Shown here in pieces: positions 1-8,711 of a DNA stretch of 64,000 bases. Numbering within the stretch: position 1 is the stretch's first letter; each line of letters starts with the position of its first letter. The DNA lies in contig NZ_RQGD01000022.1 of the NCBI RefSeq assembly GCF_004770745.1, forward strand, positions 328,970 through 392,969, given 5' to 3'. Made by a program: the position numbers and the translations under genes. The stretch comes from Leptospira ognonensis (GTDB lineage Bacteria; Spirochaetota; Leptospiria; Leptospirales; Leptospiraceae). The notes under the pieces are model-generated. The model saw only the letters and a program-made list of their open reading frames with translations, was not told the DNA's origin and made no database searches.

Positions 1-1
1 T

Positions 2-220
2 TTTACCCCCGTGATCGAACCCATCCTCGTGGCAAAGGCAGTTAAAAAGGCCATCGAAAAAAATAAGGCAGAAGTCATGGTTCCGGGCTATGTCAGGCTC
101 TCCATCGTCATCTTGCCGACACTTTTCCCGAGATTGTTTATGTGGCTTGCTGTCAAAACAAAAGCATCACGTGGGTGGCTTTTGGCAAACAAGGGACTTG
201 AGAAAAATATTCCAGTTTGA
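2..220 (+). CDS. Short-chain dehydrogenase/reductase, C-terminal fragment (cut by window edge)
   Basis: An open frame enters from the left edge and stops at 218-220, so only the last 72 or so residues are visible and the true start lies outside the window. The visible part begins with FTPVIEP and then has the helix LVAKAVKKAIEKNKAEVMVP. This matches the usual end of classical short-chain dehydrogenases: the loop after the PG motif, then the helix carrying VA..I..AI..N+..V.VP. A hydrophobic, proline-rich tail follows (VILPTLFPRLFMWL), as in membrane-associated family members. The Rossmann and YxxxK parts are not visible, so substrate cannot be guessed. metF starts 12 bases downstream on the same strand. 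Confidence 0.6.
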   Translation, partial: FTPVIEPILVAKAVKKAIEKNKAEVMVPGYVRLSIVILPTLFPRLFMWLAVKTKASRGWLLANKGLEKNIPV

Positions 221-232
221 ATTCTTGTCATC

Positions 233-1117
233 ATGCACATTTCTGAAGTCCTCAATCGTAAAAAAACATCGATCAGCTTTGAATTTTTCCCTCCTAAGAA
301 TGAAGAAGCCTCTGAGGATCTATTCAAGAACATTCAAGATCTCTCCTCTTTGAATCCTGCCTACGTCAGCGTGACATACGGAGCAGGTGGATCGACACGA
401 GACTTAACCCATGATTTAGTCGTTAAGTTACAACAGAAGACTGGTTTAACTATTGTTAGTCATCTAACTTGCGTCGGAGCAACAAAGTCTGAAATTGGTG
501 AAATTTTAAAACGATACGAAACCTCAGGGATACATAACATTATGGCTCTACGAGGAGATCCTCCGAAAGGACAGAAAGATTTCGTAAAATTTGAAGATGG
601 CTTTGAGTATGCTGGCGAACTCGTTGCCTATATTAAACAACATTTTCCAAACATGGGAATCGGCGTCGCCGGTTTCCCGGAAGGTCACCCTGCTACACCG
701 AATCGACTAAAAGAAATTGAATATCTGAAGTGGAAAATCGACCAAGGTGCTGATTATATCTGCACTCAACTTTTTTTTGATAATCATGATTATTATGATT
801 TTGTCGAAAGATGTGAAATCGCTGGCATTAAAGTCCCGATCATCGCGGGGATCATGCCAATCACATCGCGCAAAAGTATGGCACGTATGGCCGAATTATC
901 ATTAGGCTCCAGGTTCCCTGCTAAGCTTCTGAAATCTTTGTCTCGTGCTGAGGATGACTTATATGCAGAAAATGTAGGTATACATTGGGCAACAGAACAA
1001 GTCAGAGATCTCCTTGATCATAATGTAGCTGGCATGCACATGTATACGCTTAACAAATCTAAGGCGACAAGAAAAATTTATGAATCATTGGGTATTAGGA
1101 ATTTCGATCTGATCTAG
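233..1117 (+). CDS. metF: 5,10-methylenetetrahydrofolate reductase
   Basis: Cytosolic FAD enzyme that reduces 5,10-methylene-THF to 5-methyl-THF, the methyl donor for methionine synthesis. The 294 residues match the bacterial MetF length (about 290-300). Diagnostic segments are SFEFFPPKNEE near residue 15, VSVTYGAGGSTR near 45, the ALRGDPP loop near 105 (folate and FAD region) and QLFFDNHDYYDF near 180. The last 33 bases overlap the end of the convergent MORN-repeat gene on the other strand. No riboswitch-like leader is seen; the gene starts 12 bases after the preceding dehydrogenase and may be co-transcribed with it. Confidence 0.95.
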   Translation: MHISEVLNRKKTSISFEFFPPKNEEASEDLFKNIQDLSSLNPAYVSVTYGAGGSTRDLTHDLVVKLQQKTGLTIVSHLTCVGATKSEIGEILKRYETSGIHNIMALRGDPPKGQKDFVKFEDGFEYAGELVAYIKQHFPNMGIGVAGFPEGHPATPNRLKEIEYLKWKIDQGADYICTQLFFDNHDYYDFVERCEIAGIKVPIIAGIMPITSRKSMARMAELSLGSRFPAKLLKSLSRAEDDLYAENVGIHWATEQVRDLLDHNVAGMHMYTLNKSKATRKIYESLGIRNFDLI

Positions 1118-1759
1118 TTTTTCTATTTCTGGATTTTCCATCCCTAGATATTTGTTATTTTTCCAGTAACCCTCGTGAATGATTTTCCCTTTGGGATTGC
1201 GAATGATGGCTTTACCTTCTAATAAATTCTCAATCCAGATTCCCTCGAGATAATTTTTATCTGCAAAGATGTATCTACCTGGACCATTTCGTTTGCCCTC
1301 TCGGTAAAGTCCTTCGAATTTATCTCCATTAGGATAGACGTAAGTTCCTTGACCTACTCTTAGACCTTGCTCGTATACCCCCTCAAAATATTCTATTTCT
1401 GAATAGTAATACCTACCAGGACCTGTTCGCACATTGTCTTCATAATTTCCTTCAAATCGATGTAAGTTTGCATATTTATAAATTCCATGACCTTGTTTTA
1501 GATTGGATTGGAATGTTCCATCAAAGGTATCTTGATTCTGGTAAATGATTTTTCCTAATCCCTCTCTCTCAGAAGAATCAAAGTTTCCTAAATAACGCGA
1601 ACCATCTGCTAGCTCTTGAACTCCCATTCCATTTTCGCATTCTCCATCTGCACATGTCTTTTCCATTGATGCACAGTGATCTAAGGATAAGATTACGAGC
1701 AAAAACAAAAATGCTGTTGATCTTTCCTCTGGGATTCTGATAACATTTATAAGATTCAT
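1085..1759 (-). CDS. MORN-repeat lipoprotein
   Basis: From residue 45 on, the protein is a row of about six or seven MORN repeats (pattern YxGxFxxxxxxGxGxxxY), for example FEGNYEDNVRTGPGRYYY and FEGLYREGKRNGPGRYIF. The N-terminus has a hydrophobic stretch ending LSLDHCAS, an acceptable spirochaetal lipobox, so it is probably a lipid-anchored envelope protein. I chose the ATG at 1759, which gives a signal peptide of sensible length; the frame remains open to 1798. MORN repeats usually mediate lipid or protein contact, so no enzymatic role is inferred. Its 3' end overlaps metF by 33 bases on the opposite strand, and its start is close to the divergent signalling operon. Confidence 0.8.
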   Translation of the reverse strand: MNLINVIRIPEERSTAFLFLLVILSLDHCASMEKTCADGECENGMGVQELADGSRYLGNFDSSEREGLGKIIYQNQDTFDGTFQSNLKQGHGIYKYANLHRFEGNYEDNVRTGPGRYYYSEIEYFEGVYEQGLRVGQGTYVYPNGDKFEGLYREGKRNGPGRYIFADKNYLEGIWIENLLEGKAIIRNPKGKIIHEGYWKNNKYLGMENPEIEKLDQIEIPNTQ

Positions 1760-1815
1760 ATTTTGGATTAGTATATGAACTAGTTCAATTTTTACCATGA
1801 AAAAGGATATTCAAA

Positions 1816-2181
1816 ATGTCATCAAAAAAGGTGCTCATTGTTGATGATAGTACGGTTACTCGTCTGATGATCAAAAAGATCATCGCGGAGTCCAAACCAT
1901 TGATCGAATTCATCGAATTTGATACGGCTGATAAAGCAGCTATCTATCTTAAAACGGCAGAGTCCTTGGATTTTGTGACCTTGGATCAAAATATGCCTGG
2001 TACTCTTTCTGGACTAGATCTGGCCGCAGAGATTCGCAATCAATTTCCAAAAGTGAAAGTATTACTCATTACCGCAAACATCCAAGATGCGATCCGAAAG
2101 CAGGCCGAAAGCATCGGTATTACTTTCATAGAGAAACCCATTTCACCCGAGAAAATTTTACCTTTCCTTGGAGGTTTGTAA
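1816..2181 (+). CDS. Single-domain response regulator (CheY-like)
   Basis: A 121-residue stand-alone receiver domain. The acidic pair is D10-D11 (LIVDDS), the phospho-acceptor is D57 (TLDQNMPG), the switch threonine is T86 (LITAN) and the conserved lysine is K107 (EKPI). There is no output domain, so it should act like CheY by binding a partner or by passing phosphate. It is the first gene of a three-gene operon. The CheC-type phosphatase starts one base after its stop, and a hybrid histidine kinase follows, so phosphorylation and dephosphorylation functions are encoded together. Confidence 0.92.
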   Translation: MSSKKVLIVDDSTVTRLMIKKIIAESKPLIEFIEFDTADKAAIYLKTAESLDFVTLDQNMPGTLSGLDLAAEIRNQFPKVKVLLITANIQDAIRKQAESIGITFIEKPISPEKILPFLGGL

Positions 2182-2182
2182 T

Positions 2183-2788
2183 ATGACCAAGCTCACCGAA
2201 CTAGAAGAAGATGCCTTAAACGAATTGTTTAATATCAGTCTCGGGGGAGCTGCAAAATTACTCAGCGAGATGATCTCTAACGAAATTCTTCTGACAGTTC
2301 CGAGTCTTAAGATTGTAACTCTTGAAGAAGCGCTCAAACTTGAAGCACTAACAAGCAATGAAGTCTGCACCATTGAACAAAAATTTAGCGGAGGGTTAGG
2401 CAAAGGATCGGCATTTATTCTTTTTCATAAAGACTCGAGTCTCGAAATTGTTCGGATGATGATGAAAGATTATGTTGCCATCAATGAAGTGTCTACGTTT
2501 GAAAAAGATGCTCTAAGTGAAATAGGAAATGTCATTCTAAATTCGATTCTTTCAAATTTGGCAAAAATGTCTGCGCATAAAATCGAAACGGATATTCCGG
2601 AATTTCATATTGGAAAATACGAAGACTTACTTAAGGAAGACTACCAAAAGGTTGAACATGTTGATACCATACTTATGGCATACATCGATTACCATCTAAA
2701 GGGGAAGGACATCAAAGGTTACATCTTTTTTCTCTTGGAGTCTAAAACCATCAAACAATTGTCTCGCGTCCTCTTAGAACATCTTTAG
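2183..2788 (+). CDS. CheC/CheX-family CheY-P phosphatase
   Basis: A 201-residue protein with two complete copies of the CheC/FliY/CheX active-site signature D-x3-E-x2-N-x22-P. The first is D10, E14, N17, P40 and the second is D109, E113, N116, P139; I counted the 22-residue spacing in both. Two intact sites fit a CheC-type rather than CheX-type phosphatase. The Glu and Asn side chains would orient water for hydrolysis of phospho-aspartate on a receiver. The ATG at 2183 is preceded by GGAGG at about 2170, inside the end of the upstream receiver gene, which favours it over the TTG at 2168. The likely substrate is the receiver encoded just upstream. Confidence 0.88.
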   Translation: MTKLTELEEDALNELFNISLGGAAKLLSEMISNEILLTVPSLKIVTLEEALKLEALTSNEVCTIEQKFSGGLGKGSAFILFHKDSSLEIVRMMMKDYVAINEVSTFEKDALSEIGNVILNSILSNLAKMSAHKIETDIPEFHIGKYEDLLKEDYQKVEHVDTILMAYIDYHLKGKDIKGYIFFLLESKTIKQLSRVLLEHL

Positions 2789-2792
2789 TATT

Positions 2793-4418
2793 TTGTCTGC
2801 CTTAACGCTCCAAAACCTACAAACCATCATACAAAAGTCTGGTATAGGTATCCTCATACTTGATTCAGATTTAATCATACGCTTATGCAATCTATGGTTT
2901 TACCGATATTCTAGTCTAACTCCAGCAGACGTGGAGAATAAACATTTTTTCGAAGTTTTCTCAGACCTAAGAGAAACAAGAATCGAAAATTCCATCCGTT
3001 TCTGTTTGGATGAAAAACAGTATTCCATCCTTACACATACTTTAAATCCTTATCCATTTCCACTTTATGAAAATAACAAGGCTAAAGTTGAAAACAAAAG
3101 GATGTACCAATATTTACATATCATTCCAATTCCTGTCAATGACAGTGGCAAATCTCTTTGTATGATTCAAATTTCCGATGTCTCTCAGCAAGTCATCCGT
3201 GAAAACATGCTCCGAGAACAGATGAACTTAGCGACGACGACGAAGGAAGAGGCGATCAGAGCATCTAATGCTAAATCAGATTTTCTTGCCTCTATGAGTC
3301 ATGAGATCCGAACTCCTCTGAATTCCATACTCGGTATGACTGAGTTGATGGAAGAAACAAAACTTACGGAAGATCAAAGAGAATACATTGAGGTTCTGAG
3401 AAATTCAGGAAAAGCTTTATTCAATATCATCAATGATATCTTGGATTTCTCGAGAATTGAAGCCGGTAAACTTGAGATTGATAACCACCCCTTCTCTTTA
3501 ACCAATGTGATCGATGAGACATTATCTCTATTCTTTTTACGAGCTAAAAATAAAGGGATTCGATTAGACTCAGAGATTTCTCCTAATCTTTCTTCTTCTG
3601 TTTATGGGGATCCGATCCGAATCCAACAAGTGCTGATCAATTTACTCGGGAACGCGATCAAGTTTACCCAAGAGGGTTCCATTTCTGTTTCCGTATACCA
3701 GGATTTTGACCTAGAGTATCATAAAGAAATATTGGTGATTGAAGTCAAAGATACTGGTATGGGAATTCCCCCTGAAAAGTTGGAGAAAATATTTGAAAGC
3801 TTCACTCAGGTCGATAGTTCCACTACTAGACAGTTTGGTGGAACTGGCCTAGGATTAGCCATAAGTAAAAAACTAACAGAGCTTATGGGAGGAAGAATTT
3901 TCTTAACCAGTCAGCTTTCGAAGGGGTCCACATTTATCATCAAACTTCCTTATCTTCCGTACATTGACAATGTTCATCTCATGGTAACTTCTTGGGAGGG
4001 TATCGAAGTGCCCGAACCAGAAAACTTCCCTAAACTAAAAATCCTGCTCACCGAAGATTCACCGGAAAATGTTTTTTTAGTCCAATCGTTTCTGAGAAAG
4101 TATCCCATCGAAATCGATGTTGCTGAAAATGGTCAGATTGCCCTGGATAAAACGGAGCAAACGAAATACGATCTTGTATTGATGGACATGCAAATGCCGA
4201 TTATGGATGGAAACGATGCGATCCTTCGCATCCGCGAACGTGAATTAAAAAAACACACGAAAACAAAAGATTCTCTTCCTATCATAGCACTGACAGCTAA
4301 CGTCGCCAAAGAAGATATTTCTAAAAGTTTTGAAGCAGGATGTAATTCCTACCTAACTAAGCCCGTTAAAAAAATGGACCTGCTCCGTCTTTTATTTTTC
4401 TACACGAAAAAAGACTAA
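2793..4418 (+). CDS. Hybrid sensor histidine kinase (PAS-HisKA-HATPase-REC)
   Basis: A 541-residue soluble hybrid kinase with no membrane segment. Domain order: PAS-like sensor (about 8-130), short coiled linker, HisKA with phospho-acceptor H170 (MSHEIRTPLN), HATPase_c with N-box N287 (LLGNAIKF), G1 box D320-TGMG, G2 box GTGLG at 350-354, then a C-terminal receiver (about 412-535) with D465 (LMDMQMP) and K523. The start is a TTG four bases after the CheC gene stops; no strong Shine-Dalgarno is visible, which suggests translational coupling. The kinase presumably feeds phosphate to its own receiver and to the CheY-like protein of the operon. The input signal is unknown but would be cytoplasmic. 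Confidence 0.93.
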   Translation: MSALTLQNLQTIIQKSGIGILILDSDLIIRLCNLWFYRYSSLTPADVENKHFFEVFSDLRETRIENSIRFCLDEKQYSILTHTLNPYPFPLYENNKAKVENKRMYQYLHIIPIPVNDSGKSLCMIQISDVSQQVIRENMLREQMNLATTTKEEAIRASNAKSDFLASMSHEIRTPLNSILGMTELMEETKLTEDQREYIEVLRNSGKALFNIINDILDFSRIEAGKLEIDNHPFSLTNVIDETLSLFFLRAKNKGIRLDSEISPNLSSSVYGDPIRIQQVLINLLGNAIKFTQEGSISVSVYQDFDLEYHKEILVIEVKDTGMGIPPEKLEKIFESFTQVDSSTTRQFGGTGLGLAISKKLTELMGGRIFLTSQLSKGSTFIIKLPYLPYIDNVHLMVTSWEGIEVPEPENFPKLKILLTEDSPENVFLVQSFLRKYPIEIDVAENGQIALDKTEQTKYDLVLMDMQMPIMDGNDAILRIRERELKKHTKTKDSLPIIALTANVAKEDISKSFEAGCNSYLTKPVKKMDLLRLLFFYTKKD

Positions 4419-4421
4419 ATA

Positions 4422-5069
4422 CTACTTTGCGGTAACTTCTCGCCACCAATTTGGAGAGGATGATATCACACCTGATTGACCATATAACGAATTCGCGATG
4501 TTCAGTGATGCAGCACCTGCGGGTGTCTCCACTTCATAAAAATTTCTTCCATCTAACTCATGTTTCTTGAAGATCCTAAGTCCTTTTGAACCAAAGAATA
4601 CCTCAGCTTGTTTCTCTGTGATGCCTCGTTCAAGTTCGACGATGATGTTGCCAGGGAGAGCAAGGTTGGCGGATCCTTTTAAGGATCGAAAAATTGGAGA
4701 ATAACCTTGATTCTGTGATTGATTGAGTGATTTCGAAATTCCAACGGCTCCTCCCTGACCATTAGTTTTCCAGATATTAATTTGTCCATGCGAGCGGATT
4801 AGTTTAGCATTCGCATCTGCTTTTACAAGTGGCGAATTAAGATTTCTGCCTCCTGCGGAAGTCGTACCGCCAAACTCAGCTACTAAACTAGGATCAATTT
4901 CCAATAAAACCTTTTGATTTCCCTCATAATAATAAAGAGACTCTGGAAGCAAATCCTGTGAATAAGTAGATTTAGAAATACATGCCGAAAAAATTACAGC
5001 AAGTAGTGTAAAAAATGATCTCATGTTCATATCTTTAATTATTTTATTTTTACCAATCGCGTTTTCCAT
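4422..5069 (-). CDS. Lipoprotein resembling a stand-alone subtilase propeptide
   Basis: A 215-residue predicted lipoprotein. The start at 5069 has an AGGAAAGG ribosome-binding site; the n-region is lysine-rich and the lipobox is IFSAC with C30. Two parts resemble propeptides of secreted S8 proteases: YYYEGNQKVLLEIDP near residue 47, and a fervidolysin-like fold from about 141 to 210 (NIIVELERGITEKQAE, then SSPNWW). No protease catalytic motif is present. The gene sits 32 bases downstream of a subtilase that lacks such a region, so it may be a folding chaperone or inhibitor supplied in trans. The propeptide reading is from motif resemblance, and the middle (70-140) is unrecognised. Confidence 0.65.
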   Translation of the reverse strand: MENAIGKNKIIKDMNMRSFFTLLAVIFSACISKSTYSQDLLPESLYYYEGNQKVLLEIDPSLVAEFGGTTSAGGRNLNSPLVKADANAKLIRSHGQINIWKTNGQGGAVGISKSLNQSQNQGYSPIFRSLKGSANLALPGNIIVELERGITEKQAEVFFGSKGLRIFKKHELDGRNFYEVETPAGAASLNIANSLYGQSGVISSSPNWWREVTAK

Positions 5070-5101
5070 AATTTTTAACCTTTCCTTATATATTTCAAAA
5101 A

Positions 5102-6898
5102 TCAATTTGCTCGTCCTCTTACCCGCATCGACCAACTACTCAGTGTATGAGCCGTATTGGATGTATTCCTCGATGTCGTAAATGTATAACTTGAGCCGTC
5201 TCCGCTAAACCTATTTGTCGCTAGACAAGTATAACTGGCAGAGGTGCTTCCTGAAGTAGCCTTATTGCAAACATCCGCTACGCGAAGTTGCCAAGTTCCA
5301 TCTGCACTTTCGTCCATGAAAATAGTCGCACCAAAAGTCCATGCCGTAAAATCGTTGCAATAGGTAATAGAACTGTTTGATGTACAAATTCTTGGAACTG
5401 CTAGACGTGCCTTTGTTCCAGCTGGAGAGATTAATTCCACATAGAGATCACCTGCGTCGTCTATAGCTCCCGTTGTCACTGTCATCGAAACTTCGACAAA
5501 CTCTATCTTACCAATACCCGAATTAGAAACCGTTAGTGAATTCAAAGCTCCCGTTTGATCATTGTTCGGAATATTTGAATTGGTAGTAGGTCCAGTCAGA
5601 AATGAAGTTACAATTTCAGTTCCGAGTAAACTCCAGTTTTGTGCCAGAGGAAGAGCAAGGCTTGCATCTACCGTACCGAATCCGTATTTATGATTAAAAT
5701 TTAATCCAGCACCGTTTGTGATCCAATCCGAATCGGAAGAGTCATTTTTTCGAGATCCTCTTGCCAGAATGACTCGTACATCTCTTGCCGTAAGACTATT
5801 ATTTCTTTCTAATATGAGTGCCCCGATCCCTGCCGCAACGGGAGAGGCCGCTGATGTCCCGTTAAACGTATTAGTGTAGTTCGTGTTTGCATAATTTGGA
5901 GAGGACCCAGTACGATTGTATCCGCCAGAAGTAGAAACATCCGTCGTTGTTATGGCAACTCCACTGGTCCCTTCCGAGGGTGCCGAAACGAGAAGGTTTG
6001 CACCTTCTTCTGAGTAACTTGCTCGCTTTCCGTCATTTCCAACAGCGGCAACCGCAAAAGCTCTGTGATAGTTTGCCTGTCCGTCGTGATTTGAATTATC
6101 TCTTGGAGCTTTTCCAGAGGAGACTATTCCACTCGTGTTGGACGATTGAAGAAGTGTACCTCCATTTCCTGCTGCCCAAAAGAAAATAGAACCTTTACCA
6201 TTTCTTCCGCTGAGAAAACCCGAAGAGATTCCCGACTGCCAAAGCGAACCACTCGCAGCAAGTTTTCCTGTGTCATCCGCGGCACCCCAGCTATTATTAG
6301 AGACCCATACATTTGTCGAGTTTTCTGACATCGCTCGGCTCGCATTTGAGTCAGTACTGTTGACCAAAACATTTCTGGCGCCAATTTTTGATCTAGGAGC
6401 CACGCCCGAAATGCCAACGTTGTTTGAATCACGACCCGACATGATTCCAGAAACTGATGTTCCATGGCAGCCAGCACCTGACAAGCTACAGCTGCCTGTA
6501 TTAAAAAAGAGACTTTCGCTCGTGCCAGCAAAATTAATATTCAGCGAACTATCATAATTTTGGCTTAGATCTTCGTGAGTAATATCCATTCCGTCGTCAA
6601 CAGTTACTATCTTAACACCTGTACCTTTACAACCAGCATTCCAGGCAGAGGATGCTTTTATATCCTCACCTACGACGGAGCCAGAAGTTGAGCCGTCATT
6701 TAACAAATGCCATTGAAATGAGAAAAAAGGATCGTTTGGTATCCCTGTCAACGAACAGGCAGCAGAGGATGAAGGAGTCGAAAGATAATTATATAAGAGC
6801 AAAAATAAAAAAAGATCTAAATCTTTATTTTTTTCCTTCTTACAATTTGTTGTAATGAAAGTTAATAAAATAATGAAAGTGAGAATAAATTTACGCAT
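5102..6898 (-). CDS. Subtilisin-family serine protease with P-domain, lipoprotein
   Basis: A 598-residue secreted or lipid-anchored S8 protease of the kexin/proprotein-convertase type. The start at 6898 follows GAGGT. The lipobox is ITTNC (C19). The catalytic domain begins almost at once (PNDPFFSFQWHLLN near 54) with D101 (VTVDDG), H145 (CHGTSVSG), oxyanion N245 (AAGNGG) and S349 (NGTSAASP). A P-domain covers roughly 435-598 (ISPAGTKARL, GTWQLRV). Family members normally carry an N-terminal propeptide between signal and catalytic domain; here only about 30 residues separate them. A propeptide-like protein is encoded directly downstream, so the pair probably forms an operon. Confidence 0.92.
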   Translation of the reverse strand: MRKFILTFIILLTFITTNCKKEKNKDLDLFLFLLLYNYLSTPSSSAACSLTGIPNDPFFSFQWHLLNDGSTSGSVVGEDIKASSAWNAGCKGTGVKIVTVDDGMDITHEDLSQNYDSSLNINFAGTSESLFFNTGSCSLSGAGCHGTSVSGIMSGRDSNNVGISGVAPRSKIGARNVLVNSTDSNASRAMSENSTNVWVSNNSWGAADDTGKLAASGSLWQSGISSGFLSGRNGKGSIFFWAAGNGGTLLQSSNTSGIVSSGKAPRDNSNHDGQANYHRAFAVAAVGNDGKRASYSEEGANLLVSAPSEGTSGVAITTTDVSTSGGYNRTGSSPNYANTNYTNTFNGTSAASPVAAGIGALILERNNSLTARDVRVILARGSRKNDSSDSDWITNGAGLNFNHKYGFGTVDASLALPLAQNWSLLGTEIVTSFLTGPTTNSNIPNNDQTGALNSLTVSNSGIGKIEFVEVSMTVTTGAIDDAGDLYVELISPAGTKARLAVPRICTSNSSITYCNDFTAWTFGATIFMDESADGTWQLRVADVCNKATSGSTSASYTCLATNRFSGDGSSYTFTTSRNTSNTAHTLSSWSMRVRGRAN

Positions 6899-6962
6899 TT
6901 GCGATACCTCAAGCAAGTAAGAAAATTAGAATGTGTTTTTCATAGCACCGCAAGCAAAAAAA

Positions 6963-8024
6963 CTAGGCTTTTGCTTCCGCCAAACGTTTCGATCTGTCAT
7001 CTTGCACGAGCGCATCCATCAGTTCATCTAAATCGCCTTCCATAAGTGCTGGCAAATTATGACTCGTATAACCAACTCGATGGTCTGTACATCTACCTTG
7101 CGGATAATTATAAGTTCTAATACGTTCCGATCTGTCTCCCGAACCAACCTGAGATTTCTTAAGAGCATCTGCGCTAAGTTTGGCGGTTTCAGCAAGTTGG
7201 TCGGCAATTCTGGCACGAAGCATACGCATTGCTTTATCTCTGTTTTTAATTTGAGATCTTTCTTCCTGAGAGGCCGAAACGATACCAGTAGGAATGTGCG
7301 TGATGCGAACAGCGGAGTCAGTCGTGTTTACGTGCTGTCCACCAGCACCTGACGAACGATAAACGTCGATACGTAAATCGCTTTCTTTAATTTCGATTTC
7401 TCTTTCTTCTACCTCAGGGAGAACTGCAACCGTTACAGCGGAAGTGTGAATCCGTCCTCCTGACTCAGTGGCGGGAATTCGCTGTACCCGATGTGTGCCT
7501 GATTCGAATTTAAAAACATCGTATGCTCTCTCATCATCTAAGGAAAAAACAATTTCCTTATAACCACCAATTCCAGTCGGACTCATATCAATAATTTCTA
7601 CTTTCATGCCAAGTTTATCAGCATACTTATTGTACATGCGAAAGAGATCAGCACAAAAGAGTCCTGACTCTTCCCCACCTGTCCCCGCACGGATTTCAAC
7701 AAGTATGCTTTTTCCGGAATTTGGATCTGGCGGGAGGAGCATGATTTCAAGCTCTTTCGAGAGTTCCTCGAGTCTCTTTTCGCCTTCTTCAATCTCACTT
7801 TTGAGCATATTGTGCATCTCAGGATCGCTCTCGGATCCAAGCATACCCTTTGCATCTTCGATATCTCTGGTGATGGTTAAATATTCATTTGCTTTTGTAT
7901 AGACAGGCGTTAGTCGCGATCTTTCCTTGGAGAGATTCTTTAGTTGATCGGATTGAGTTGCTTTACCTAGCTCATCTTCGATGCGAAGGTATTTTTCTTG
8001 TATTTTTTTCAATCTGTCTAGCAT
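6963..8024 (-). CDS. prfA: Peptide chain release factor 1
   Basis: Recognises UAA and UAG stop codons and triggers peptide release on the ribosome. The start at 8024 ([12 protein letters not shown]) gives 353 residues, the normal RF1 length; the frame is open further upstream to 8117 but those residues are not RF1-like. The GGQ loop is [17 protein letters not shown], whose Gln is the usual target of methylation by PrmC. It is encoded alone, divergent from an EcsC-like gene. No prmC is found next to it, whereas prfA-prmC pairing is common in other bacteria. Confidence 0.96.
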   Translation of the reverse strand: MLDRLKKIQEKYLRIEDELGKATQSDQLKNLSKERSRLTPVYTKANEYLTITRDIEDAKGMLGSESDPEMHNMLKSEIEEGEKRLEELSKELEIMLLPPDPNSGKSILVEIRAGTGGEESGLFCADLFRMYNKYADKLGMKVEIIDMSPTGIGGYKEIVFSLDDERAYDVFKFESGTHRVQRIPATESGGRIHTSAVTVAVLPEVEEREIEIKESDLRIDVYRSSGAGGQHVNTTDSAVRITHIPTGIVSASQEERSQIKNRDKAMRMLRARIADQLAETAKLSADALKKSQVGSGDRSERIRTYNYPQGRCTDHRVGYTSHNLPALMEGDLDELMDALVQDDRSKRLAEAKA

Positions 8025-8081
8025 GTCTAAGGAAAGGATTGAGAATGCCCCTTTTTGATAAACTAAAAACTCTTTCCGCTT

Positions 8082-8711
8082 GTGGTTAAGGTGAACGAAA
8101 ACGAGTCTCCACATCAAATCAAAGGCTATTTGCAGGGTTTCATTGACCTTTTTTCAGGCTTAGAGCAGTACAAAAGCCCGTATGCGCCTCCGATCCAAGC
8201 TCCTGATGAAATCATAGACCAATTGGTTCAAAATGCCTGCTTCAAAACCGCTCTGATCAGTGGCTCCTGCTCTCTACCGCCGGGTCCTCTGGGACTCCTC
8301 AGCATCATGCCAGAATTGCTCTTCATCTACCGCATCCAAGGCCAGCTCGTAATCGATATTGCTGCACTACTCGGAAAAGAAGTTCATGTGACTCGGGAGC
8401 TCCTGCTTTATTGCATTTTTAAACATGGAAGTGCCCAAGTGTTCCGCAAGGTCATCCAAGAGTCCTCTTTAAAAATATTAATTCGCCCAACAACCGTTAG
8501 AGTATTTCAATCTCTATTAGAAAAGATAGGGATCGTCATCACAAATAAAATCTTAAAAAAACAATTCTCAAGATGGATTCCGCTTGGAGGTGCCATGCTT
8601 ACGGGAGTTTTTGCTTACTATGATACGAAAAATGTTGGCAAAACGGCAAAACATCTTTTTGAAAAAGAGATATCAACCATAGAATCGTTGGTAGAGATGG
8701 AAGGTACGTGA
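8082..8711 (+). CDS. EcsC-family-like protein
   Basis: A 209-residue protein without a signal peptide. The arrangement resembles EcsC-family proteins: an amphipathic N-terminal region, a glycine/proline-rich hydrophobic turn ([22 protein letters not shown], near 60-82), a helical middle, and a second glycine-rich hydrophobic segment near the C-terminus ([18 protein letters not shown]). Molecular function of the family is not known. The start is a GTG at 8082 or 8091; neither has a strong ribosome-binding site. Its stop overlaps the GTG of the next lipoprotein gene by four bases (GTGA), implying coupled translation. Confidence 0.6.
   Translation: MVKVNENESPHQIKGYLQGFIDLFSGLEQYKSPYAPPIQAPDEIIDQLVQNACFKTALISGSCSLPPGPLGLLSIMPELLFIYRIQGQLVIDIAALLGKEVHVTRELLLYCIFKHGSAQVFRKVIQESSLKILIRPTTVRVFQSLLEKIGIVITNKILKKQFSRWIPLGGAMLTGVFAYYDTKNVGKTAKHLFEKEISTIESLVEMEGT

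Noticed and set aside
88..353. Two frames of about 80 residues on either strand
   Set aside because: They overlap the dehydrogenase tail and the start of metF on other frames and show no signal, domain or codon pattern of their own.
5947..6557. Several 60-135-residue frames on both strands inside the subtilase
   Set aside because: They are shadows of the subtilase coding sequence. Their translations are Ser/Arg/Leu-rich without motifs, and no ribosome-binding sites are found.
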